Shown one piece after another: positions 1-5,425 of a stretch of DNA of 6,685 bases. The first letter of the stretch is position 1. The number at the start of each line of letters is the position of its first letter. Location: NCBI GenBank assembly GCA_027618625.1, contig JAQCER010000199.1, positions 1 through 6,685 of the forward strand, given 5' to 3'. The stretch comes from Verrucomicrobiota bacterium. GTDB taxonomy: Bacteria > Verrucomicrobiota > Verrucomicrobiia > Verrucomicrobiales > DEV007. The notes under the pieces were generated by a model, which saw only the letters and a list, made by a program, of their open reading frames with translations, was not told the origin of the DNA and searched no databases. The position numbers were made by a program, and so were the translations under genes.

Positions 1-2769
1 ATGGATTCCTACGGTGGATTTGTCCGCTATGACGGCAGCCGCCTTCTGCTGGGAATTCGCGAAAACGGAATTAACGAAACCGACCCGGCGCACGATGCCG
101 ACATGGCAGCAAAGTATCCAGACAGATCGCTCATCTGGATCGATGCACGTTCCGGCATTCCGACAGGCGTGGCCATCAATTTTGGCGTAACACCCACGCT
201 CCCAGCTGGTGCAGCGGTAGTAGGCGGTAGCGGCGGTTACTACTTCAACTTCGACGCTGCTGATGATGGTGTGGTCTATATCGGCTATCGGAACGTGATC
301 CTCCGCTATGCTCCTGAGGGTGATGGATTCGCCGCACCCACAGTTGCTTACACGCACGAGGACGACGGCTCAGATCAATACAACAACTGGCGCTGGGAAA
401 CGATCAGGGCGCGCGGAGCAGGAGCTGATACAAAACTGAGCGCTGGCGGCAAAACATGGCGCAATCGCCAGCAAGCCTACTCTTTCCGAACCGATGATGG
501 CATTACCTATGAACTCGACGGGTATGCTCCGTTTCAGGGCGGCAGCAGCCACGTCGTGCCTTCAGGTTTCGAAGGCGAAGATACCGTGGAGTGGATTTTT
601 GGCTCGATCTACCCAGGCTCAGACGGCGGGCTTGGTACTGGAATCGTGAAGGGAGTGCGCGATCTTGAATTTGACGTCGACTTCATAAGAGAAGCCTTCC
701 CCGCAGAAGCGGACTTCGAAGGCGAATACACACCACAGTTTGTCTCGGATGCGGACGTCCACCCGGATTTTCCAGGTGTCGTCTCTTACAGCACACCAAG
801 CTGGAACAGTCTCGCCGTCGTAGGCGGAGACTACCGGCCGGGTTGGATTGCTGTTCATGACTACGATGGACTGCTGCTTTTTGCTCACAAACTGGACGTC
901 ACTGAAGAGGCGGAGTTCATCTCCGATCCTGGTTACCAGTCCGCGCAGTGGCATGGAACGCTCGGCACAGTGTCTGTAAACGTTGTCCCCGGCATGGAAC
1001 CAGGAACGGCTGAGATTCTCTGGTACGGCGGCATTTATGGCTATGGTCGCTACCTTTTTGGCACCACAGTAGATCCTTCAGCCTCAGGCGAGCCCATCAT
1101 TGAGGTACTCGGAACAGGCAATGAGTCACTGATTGGAGGCGATCTGACGAGCCCAAATGACGACGGCAACGAGGCCGACCTCAATGATCCAAGCTGGGGA
1201 TGGAAATCGATCACCTCGAACAATGAGCCAGGCTTCGATGGCGGAGAGCTTGCATTCAACATCTTCGACAACAAGACCGGCGGCGGCATTGACAAGTGGT
1301 GCTGCGATGATCCGACTCCTGAAGCCCCACTCAATGTTACAGTCGAGTTTGAGACACCGGTCAGCCTCACTCACTTTACGATCACGTCCGGCAACGACTC
1401 ACCTGAGCGTGACCCGATCCGCTTTCAAATTCAAGGCTCCATTGACGGCACAACATTCACACCGCTTTACGTGCGCGATAGCGATGAGTCGCTCTGGACA
1501 GAGCGCTCGCAGGTGGTGAAGATCACTCTGCCACAACCCAGCGCACTCTACCAGTTCATCCGCTATGAAGTTACCGATACATCCGGGCCGAATCATCAGC
1601 TCTCTGAGATCGAATACTTCGGCAGCTTCGGTGGGACTAATCTTGCAAGGTTCACCAGACTCGACCGCTCACTGACCTCAGTGACCATACAGTTGACCGA
1701 TGGTGAAGACACGACACTTGAAGAAGGCTCCATCTTCCTCACCATCGATGATGTGGCGGTTACTCCGGTGATCACCAAGGTGGATGGCGTAACCACAGTG
1801 AGCTACATGCCAGCGGTTCCCTTCGCACCGAGTTCAGTGCACACCTACTCGCTGAATGCTGAAGACAGCGCTGGCAATGACATCGCTTCCACGGGATCCT
1901 TTACGATGCCAACACCGTTGATGCCTCTGGATGGTCTCAATGGCCCCGATGGGGATGCTGGAGTATGGGGCCTGCGCCAGATCTGGAACGGCGGCAACCT
2001 CGGCAGCCTCGCTGCTGCATTGGCTGTCATTGCAGATCCGGTAGCAGCAGGCGCAACCGTGTCTGATACGGCAGTTGCGACGATCGACTTCGTGGAAACG
2101 ACCACGCCGGGCAATGCAGGAATCATCACTGGCGACATGCCCTTCCCTGCGGAAGCCGAAGGCATGACCCCCGACGATTTCCTGATCGTTGGCAAAGCAT
2201 CTTTCACCGTCGCCGAGTCTGGTGAATACACTATCGGCTGTCACTCGGACGACGGCTTTGGCCTGATCCTGATGGGCGCTGAATTCACCAGCGCGAGTGG
2301 AAACGGTAGGATTGACAGCAGTTTCCCATCGATCCTGGCGCACCCTGGCGTGACCGGTGACAGCAACACCCGTGGCGTAGTCACGCTCCAGGCCGGCACG
2401 GTCTACGGCATCCACCTGGTAGGCTACGAGCGTGGTGGCGGCGCTTCCTTTGAGTTCTATGCGGCGAAGGGAGCCTTTGCGCTTGATGCCGACTCGGAAG
2501 CCTGGTTTGCGATTGGCGATGCTGCCGGACCGCTCCAACTTGTCGGAAGTGGCGCACCTTTCTCCATCACGGATATTGTGCGCAATGGATCGACGCTCAC
2601 GATCACTTGGCGGTCAAAGCCGGGCGAGTCGTTCGCTTTGGACAGATCAACCACGCTGCCTGACTGGGGAGAAGTCGCCGATGGCCTCCCCAGCGACGGC
2701 GAGACCACAAGTTATACCTTTGAGAGAGTCACGGCGGAAGAAGAATACTTCCGCACTCGTCGTGAGTAG
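1..2769 (+). CDS. Large extracellular multidomain beta-sandwich protein (discoidin-like, Ig-like, PA14-like), probably 5'-partial
   Basis: The frame is open from the first base of the window to the TAG at 2767-2769 (922 residues visible). The ATG at base 1 is unlikely to be the true start: the N-terminus has no signal peptide or hydrophobic segment although everything else looks exported, so the gene probably begins upstream. Residues about 1-370 are Gly/Tyr/Trp-rich short beta strands that resemble a propeller or repeat domain, not identified. Residues about 371-545 resemble an F5/8 type C (discoidin, galactose-binding) module: 'LTHFTITSGND', 'FQIQGSIDGTTFTPLY', 'FIRYEVT' and 'QLSEIEYFG'. 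Residues about 546-637 look Ig-like. Residues about 640-835 look PA14-like, with the hallmark 'GEYTIGCHSDDGFGLILMG'. Residues 850-922 form a C-terminal beta module ('LTITWRSKPG', 'STTLPDW') common in Verrucomicrobiota secreted proteins. Only three Cys are present, two of them adjacent (C434-C435). The likely role is binding of surface or extracellular carbohydrate; no catalytic motif was recognised. Confidence 0.8.
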   Translation: MDSYGGFVRYDGSRLLLGIRENGINETDPAHDADMAAKYPDRSLIWIDARSGIPTGVAINFGVTPTLPAGAAVVGGSGGYYFNFDAADDGVVYIGYRNVILRYAPEGDGFAAPTVAYTHEDDGSDQYNNWRWETIRARGAGADTKLSAGGKTWRNRQQAYSFRTDDGITYELDGYAPFQGGSSHVVPSGFEGEDTVEWIFGSIYPGSDGGLGTGIVKGVRDLEFDVDFIREAFPAEADFEGEYTPQFVSDADVHPDFPGVVSYSTPSWNSLAVVGGDYRPGWIAVHDYDGLLLFAHKLDVTEEAEFISDPGYQSAQWHGTLGTVSVNVVPGMEPGTAEILWYGGIYGYGRYLFGTTVDPSASGEPIIEVLGTGNESLIGGDLTSPNDDGNEADLNDPSWGWKSITSNNEPGFDGGELAFNIFDNKTGGGIDKWCCDDPTPEAPLNVTVEFETPVSLTHFTITSGNDSPERDPIRFQIQGSIDGTTFTPLYVRDSDESLWTERSQVVKITLPQPSALYQFIRYEVTDTSGPNHQLSEIEYFGSFGGTNLARFTRLDRSLTSVTIQLTDGEDTTLEEGSIFLTIDDVAVTPVITKVDGVTTVSYMPAVPFAPSSVHTYSLNAEDSAGNDIASTGSFTMPTPLMPLDGLNGPDGDAGVWGLRQIWNGGNLGSLAAALAVIADPVAAGATVSDTAVATIDFVETTTPGNAGIITGDMPFPAEAEGMTPDDFLIVGKASFTVAESGEYTIGCHSDDGFGLILMGAEFTSASGNGRIDSSFPSILAHPGVTGDSNTRGVVTLQAGTVYGIHLVGYERGGGASFEFYAAKGAFALDADSEAWFAIGDAAGPLQLVGSGAPFSITDIVRNGSTLTITWRSKPGESFALDRSTTLPDWGEVADGLPSDGETTSYTFERVTAEEEYFRTRRE

Positions 2770-2804
2770 TCGGATCGCTTAACTTAACCAGCTTTGCTGA
2801 ATTC

Positions 2805-2839
2805 AAAGGCAGCCCGTCGTTCTTGGAGGCCCTTTTTTG
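2805..2839 (+). terminator. Possible rho-independent terminator after the large exported-protein gene
   Basis: An interrupted hairpin (AAAGG 2805-2809 and GCC 2812-2814 pairing with GGC 2829-2831 and CCTTT 2832-2836) runs directly into six T residues at 2834-2839. It lies 36 bases after the stop codon, a sensible position. The stem is short, has a CA bulge and a 13-base loop, so this is only a moderate candidate. Confidence 0.35.
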
Positions 2840-2893
2840 TGCCGACACGGAGCGAAGTTCCCGTTGTGATCATCCCGGACATCTACATCGTAA

Positions 2894-2916
2894 CGGCAGG
2901 TCGCCGACTCCTGCCG
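2894..2916. repeat. Perfect 7-bp inverted repeat (stable hairpin) in the intergenic region
   Basis: CGGCAGG at 2894-2900 pairs perfectly with CCTGCCG at 2910-2916 across the 9-base loop TCGCCGACT. No T-tract follows, so it is not a classical terminator. It could be part of a structured RNA or of a dispersed repeat; function unknown. Confidence 0.6.
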
Positions 2917-3170
2917 GTTCGCGTCACATTGTCGAGAGAGTTGTTCGAAAGCGAGGTTGGCAAGGAGCTTAAGCTACCCCCGTAAAGCGGCGGGACGTCC
3001 TTTGGAGGCAAAATCCGGTCAAAAGAAGCGTTTCCCGCCATAGCCGCACAGAGAAGGTCGATATAAACACCTGTAAATAAACCTTTTATGATCCATTTTC
3101 CCACCGCTCGTTTTTCCTTGCCTCTACTGGACATTGGGCTTAGGAATTCCGGCCCTCAAAGCTCCGCTGC

Positions 3171-3185
3171 TGCCAATGATTGTCG
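3171..3185. promoter_or_regulatory. Weak Fur-family (7-1-7) operator candidate upstream of the DksA-family gene
   Basis: The 15-mer TGCCAATGATTGTCG has a central CAATGATTG palindrome and the 7-1-7 dyad layout of Fur-family sites. Against the commonly quoted 7-1-7 Fur consensus TGATAAT-G-ATTATCA it agrees at 5 of 7 positions in each arm plus the central G. It lies 41-55 bases before the ATG at 3226, in the expected promoter region. Zur is a Fur-family repressor, so the site would fit a zinc-responsive locus, but a single imperfect match is weak evidence. Confidence 0.22.
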
Positions 3186-3225
3186 GCAGTCGGAAAAGAT
3201 TATGTGAATCAATCGCTCCGTTACC

Positions 3226-3915
3226 ATGGCTAATAAAAAGGCAGCAACAAAATCCGCTTCGAAAGCGAAGAAATCATCAGCCAAGAAGCCTGTGAAGAAA
3301 GCGGCAAAGAGCGCGGTGAAGGCAGCAAAGCCCGCTCCCAAAGCAAAACGCGCCAGGAAGGCTCCTAAACCAGTATCCAAGGCGAAAGTGGCCGAGGTTG
3401 GCGACTTTGATGAAGAGGAAGAACTGGTGATCAAGCCTAGGAAGAGACCCAAAGACGCCCCATTCTTAAAAATGCAGCGCCAGCGCCTGTTGGATCTGCG
3501 AGACTCTCTGGTCGATTCGATGCGAGGCGTGGCTCGGGACAATTTGCGCACCAGGGCAGAGGGCAGTGAGGCATCCGCCTATGGCATGCACCAGGCAGAT
3601 GCTGGGTCAGACGCCTATGACCGCGATTTTGCGCTCAGCCTGCTTTCGCAAGAGCAAGATGCCCTTTACGAAATCGAAGAAGGACTAAAGCGCATCGAAC
3701 TTGGTACCTATGGCATTTGTGAAATGTCAGGAAAAGAGATCAATCGCGAGCGCCTGGAAGCACTGCCCTTCGCTAGATTCACTGTCGAATGTCAGGAAAA
3801 AGTCGACAAAGAGACTATGAACGGCAGTTTCCGGCGCCCAATGCAGGCTCTTTTCGGCGGTTCCGGAGATTCTGACGATGATCGGGAAGATTCATTTGAT
3901 GACAGCAAAGATTAA
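3226..3915 (+). CDS. TraR/DksA-family RNA polymerase-binding transcription factor with histone-like N-terminal tail and degenerate zinc finger
   Basis: A 229-residue protein, much longer than E. coli DksA (151 residues). Residues 1-57 are a Lys/Ala/Pro-rich, histone H1-like tail ('KKPVKKA', 'KRARKAPKP'). Residues 58-67 are acidic. Residues about 76-160 form the two-helix coiled coil of the family, with acidic residues D125 and D129 near the expected tip and the typical segment 'FALSLLSQEQDALYEIEEGLKRIELGTYGIC'-like before the finger. The finger is degenerate: C165-x2-S168 and C189-x2-K192 replace the two CxxC pairs, so a four-Cys zinc site is absent. Residues 214-229 are an acidic Asp/Ser tail. 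DksA proteins insert into the RNA polymerase secondary channel and modulate initiation, often with ppGpp; that role is inferred here. No Shine-Dalgarno precedes the ATG, and no better start exists. The gene is followed 18 bases later by rpmG. By its missing cysteines it resembles zinc-independent DksA2 of Pseudomonas. Confidence 0.9.
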   Translation: MANKKAATKSASKAKKSSAKKPVKKAAKSAVKAAKPAPKAKRARKAPKPVSKAKVAEVGDFDEEEELVIKPRKRPKDAPFLKMQRQRLLDLRDSLVDSMRGVARDNLRTRAEGSEASAYGMHQADAGSDAYDRDFALSLLSQEQDALYEIEEGLKRIELGTYGICEMSGKEINRERLEALPFARFTVECQEKVDKETMNGSFRRPMQALFGGSGDSDDDREDSFDDSKD

Positions 3916-3923
3916 GCTATAAT
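3896..3923 (+). promoter_or_regulatory. Sigma-70-type promoter for rpmG (TTGATG-N16-TATAAT)
   Basis: A -35-like TTGATG at 3896-3901 and a perfect -10 TATAAT at 3918-3923 are separated by 16 bases. The -35 lies inside the end of the DksA-family gene and the -10 starts two bases after its stop codon. Expected transcription start is about 3929-3934, so the rpmG message would have a leader of roughly 0-5 bases. The 15-base inverted repeat GATTA-N5-TAATC at 3910-3924 covers the -10 and could bind a repressor. Confidence 0.55.
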
Positions 3924-3933
3924 CGGCTTTCCC

Positions 3934-4107
3934 ATGCCAAGAGACACTATTATTCTGGAATGCACAGAGGCCCGAGCCGAGGGGAAGTCCCCGTCTCGGT
4001 ATATCTCCACGCGCAATAAGAAAAGCCTACGCACACCTGGTCGACTTGAGAAAGTCAAATACAATCCGGCGCTGAGGCGTCGCACGATTCACCGCGAACT
4101 CCGCTGA
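3934..4107 (+). CDS. rpmG: 50S ribosomal protein bL33, zinc-independent (C-) form
   Basis: A 57-residue protein, the usual size for bL33. It begins 'MPRDTIILECTEARAEG', contains the family's 'YISTRNKK' and 'TPGRLEKVKYNP' segments and ends 'RRRTIHRELR', matching the typical bL33 layout (ITLECTEC...YTTTKNK...[22 protein letters not shown]). In zinc-binding bL33 two CxxC pairs hold the metal; here only C10 remains, its partner is Ala, and the second pair reads N-P-A-L, so this is the C- type. The protein binds 23S rRNA near the E site of the large subunit. It sits between the DksA-family gene and rpsR, all on the plus strand. There is no Shine-Dalgarno, and the strong TATAAT only 10 bases before the ATG suggests leaderless translation. 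The gene is short and easily missed by automatic ORF calling. Confidence 0.93.
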   Translation: MPRDTIILECTEARAEGKSPSRYISTRNKKSLRTPGRLEKVKYNPALRRRTIHRELR

Positions 4108-4127
4108 ATCAGGCAATTCCACATTGC

Positions 4128-4157
4128 TCACTCCCCTCACTCCTCACTCCTCACTCC
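4128..4157. repeat. Heptamer tandem repeat (TCACTCC)n between rpmG and rpsR
   Basis: Three perfect copies of TCACTCC occupy 4137-4143, 4144-4150 and 4151-4157, preceded by a variant copy TCACTCCCC at 4128-4136. The array lies 20 bases after the rpmG stop and about 40-70 bases before the rpsR start. It resembles the short tandemly repeated repetitive (STRR) heptamers known from intergenic DNA of some bacteria, notably cyanobacteria. Confidence 0.85.
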
Positions 4158-4160
4158 TTA

Positions 4161-4187
4161 TTGCATACTTCGATCAATTTCTAAACT
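4161..4187 (+). promoter_or_regulatory. Weak promoter candidate before rpsR
   Basis: TTGCAT at 4161-4166 and TAAACT at 4182-4187 are separated by 15 bases, both only partial matches to sigma-70 consensus. The expected start, near 4194, would give a leader of about 6 bases to the ATG at 4200 or about 30 bases to the ATG at 4224. rpsR could equally be read from the rpmG promoter. Confidence 0.25.
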
Positions 4188-4223
4188 ACACCCACTCAAA
4201 TGGAGCCAAAGACTAGAGAGAGA

Positions 4224-4439
4224 ATGTCCAACTTCCGTCGAGCAAACCGTCGCATGCCGCGGCGGCGCCTCGATATCCCATTGGAGAAAGTAAATTACAA
4301 CCACCCTGAGATCCTTTCGAAGTTCACCACCGAGAACGGCAAAATCCTTCCTCGGCGCACCACCGGAGTGTCCGCCAAGCTCCACCGGAGAATTACACGT
4401 GCGATCAAGCAGGCTCGCGCTTTGAACTTGCTGCGCTAG
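4224..4439 (+). CDS. rpsR: 30S ribosomal protein bS18, cysteine-free form
   Basis: From the ATG at 4224 the protein is 71 residues, close to the 75 of E. coli S18; the frame also allows an ATG at 4200, adding MEPKTRER (79 residues). I prefer 4224 because MSNFRRANRR looks like a normal basic S18 N-terminus and a purine-rich run (AGAGAGAGA) ends just before it; the upstream start cannot be excluded. The S18 core is clear: 'VNYNHPEILSKFTTENGKILPRR', 'TGVSAKLHRRITRAIKQAR' and 'LNLLR', the last parts matching the E. coli 'TGTRAKYQRQLARAIKRAR'. It contains no Cys, so it is a zinc-independent type. bS18 sits on the platform of the small subunit, where it pairs with bS6; no bS6 gene lies next to it here, unlike the frequent rpsF-rpsR arrangement. 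A strong terminator follows at 4509. Confidence 0.93.
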   Translation: MSNFRRANRRMPRRRLDIPLEKVNYNHPEILSKFTTENGKILPRRTTGVSAKLHRRITRAIKQARALNLLR

Positions 4440-4508
4440 CATTAAGGGCCGGCCGGACGAAGAGCCCCATCACTCTTTGCCATTACTTTCGCGGATTACC
4501 GCGTTAAG

Positions 4509-4544
4509 AAAAGTTTGCCCTTCAGCCGGGGGCAAACTTTTTTT
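4509..4544 (+). terminator. Rho-independent terminator after rpsR
   Basis: A perfect 12-bp stem (AAAAGTTTGCCC at 4509-4520 with GGGCAAACTTTT at 4530-4541), a 9-base loop and a seven-T tract (4538-4544) make a textbook intrinsic terminator. The A-rich 5' arm also allows function on the minus strand. It separates the rpmG-rpsR transcript from folE2. A smaller CGCGG-ATTA-CCGCG hairpin (4490-4503) lies just before it. Confidence 0.93.
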
Positions 4545-4594
4545 ATTTACCTGGAACGCAGTCAAATCGGAGCGCACTCTGACCAGACCCTTTC

Positions 4595-5377
4595 ATGAAA
4601 GAACTCGTCGACACGCAGAACGAACACGATGATCGGCAATTGGCGATCGATCGGGTGGGAGTCAAGAACCTACGTTACCCCATAACCGTCCGAGACAAGG
4701 CAAACTCCGTCCAACAGACAGTAGCGACCGTATCGATGGCCGTCGACTTGCCCCACCAGTACAAGGGCACGCATATGAGCCGCTTCATTGAGGTGCTTAA
4801 CGCGCATGGCCCCACTCTGGACGTTCGCAGCATGGCCGCCATTCCAACAGAACTCCTCAAGCGCCTCAGCGCCAGGAAAGCCCACGTCCACTTTCAGTTC
4901 CCATTTTTCCTTGAAAAGAAAGCTCCCGTGACCGGCGCGAAAGGCCTGATGGACTATCAGGTGCACTTCGAAGTAAGCGCCACCGCTGACGAAGTAGACT
5001 TTGTCGTCACTGTTGAAGTTCCCGTCACTACGCTCTGTCCTTGCTCAAAGGCCATCAGCACTCATGGAGCACATAATCAGCGAGGAATCGTGACCTATTC
5101 CGTGCGATTCGGAGACCCTATTTGGATCGAAGACTTGGTCGCGCTCGTTGAAAAATGCGCCAGCTCTGAACTCTACAGCCTGCTCAAGAGGCCCGATGAA
5201 AAGTTTGTCACCGAGGCAGCTTATGCTCACCCAGTCTTCGTCGAAGACCTCGTTCGCAATGTCGCGGCACGGTCGCGGGATCAGGAAAATATTCGTTGGT
5301 TCAAAGTCGAGGCGGTAAACTTCGAGAGCATTCACAATCACAATGCTTATGCAGTGATTGAGTCTCCACTGGCGTAA
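4595..5377 (+). CDS. folE2: GTP cyclohydrolase FolE2 (type IB GTP cyclohydrolase I)
   Basis: A 260-residue protein, the normal full length, aligning end to end by eye with the Neisseria gonorrhoeae enzyme. It converts GTP to 7,8-dihydroneopterin triphosphate and formate, the first step of folate (and often queuosine) synthesis, in the cytoplasm. Landmarks in order: 'VGVKNLRYPI' (21-30), 'KGTHMSRFIEVL' (57-68), 'FPFF' (102-105), 'VPVTTLCPCSKAIS' (142-155), 'GAHNQRG' (158-164), 'LLKRPDEKFVTEAAY' (196-210), 'FVEDLVR' (215-221) and 'NFESIHNHNAYA' (242-253). By comparison the active-site residues should be C148, H160, E217 and H247, all present. FolE2 belongs to the tunnelling-fold superfamily and works with metals other than zinc, unlike FolE. 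No Shine-Dalgarno precedes the ATG. The gene follows the rpsR terminator, so it needs its own promoter, which I could not identify. Confidence 0.97.
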   Translation: MKELVDTQNEHDDRQLAIDRVGVKNLRYPITVRDKANSVQQTVATVSMAVDLPHQYKGTHMSRFIEVLNAHGPTLDVRSMAAIPTELLKRLSARKAHVHFQFPFFLEKKAPVTGAKGLMDYQVHFEVSATADEVDFVVTVEVPVTTLCPCSKAISTHGAHNQRGIVTYSVRFGDPIWIEDLVALVEKCASSELYSLLKRPDEKFVTEAAYAHPVFVEDLVRNVAARSRDQENIRWFKVEAVNFESIHNHNAYAVIESPLA

Positions 5378-5402
5378 ATCTAAATCGAATACATTTACGA
5401 CG

Positions 5403-5425
5403 CACTATTGCACTATTGACTATTG
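5403..5425. repeat. Heptamer tandem repeat (ACTATTG)n at the convergent folE2 junction
   Basis: Copies read CACTATTG (5403-5410), CACTATTG (5411-5418) and ACTATTG (5419-5425). The array begins 25 bases after the folE2 stop and runs into the 3' end of the minus-strand gene. Read on the minus strand each unit contains CAATAG, and the array supplies that gene's last codons (Asn-Ser-Gln) and its TAG stop at 5413-5415. No clear terminator was seen between the convergent genes. Confidence 0.85.

Larger units (their letters stand above)
2770..3225. other. 456-base intergenic region with no convincing gene
   Basis: This stretch separates the large exported-protein gene from the DksA-family gene. It holds the possible terminator at 2805-2839, a perfect 7-bp hairpin (CGGCAGG 2894-2900 / CCTGCCG 2910-2916, 9-base loop), and a TGCCAAT-G-ATTGTCG dyad at 3171-3185. 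Several short frames are open across about 2790-2985 on both strands, but none has a good start or a recognisable protein. The right half (about 3050-3225) is more AT-rich and presumably carries the promoter of the DksA-family gene; I could not pick a convincing -35/-10 pair. No tRNA, tmRNA, SRP or RNase P signature was recognised. Confidence 0.6.

Noticed and set aside
1834..2538. 234-codon minus-strand frame
   Set aside because: It lies entirely antisense to the PA14-like part of the large protein, which has clear domain content; it looks like a codon-usage shadow.
2794..2985. 63-codon plus-strand frame with a TTG start after the large gene
   Set aside because: It starts with TTG, has no ribosome-binding site, overlaps the possible terminator and hairpin, and the peptide matches nothing I recognise.
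2883..3134. 83-codon minus-strand frame in the intergenic region
   Set aside because: No recognisable domain, and it crosses the AT-rich part; it may only reflect the composition of the unexplained stretch.
4158..4442. 94-codon minus-strand frame over rpsR
   Set aside because: Antisense shadow of a confidently identified ribosomal protein gene.
4444..4458. GGCCGGCC palindrome after rpsR as a possible regulatory or attachment site
   Set aside because: A short GC-rich palindrome of the kind expected by chance, with no associated mobile gene or duplicate.
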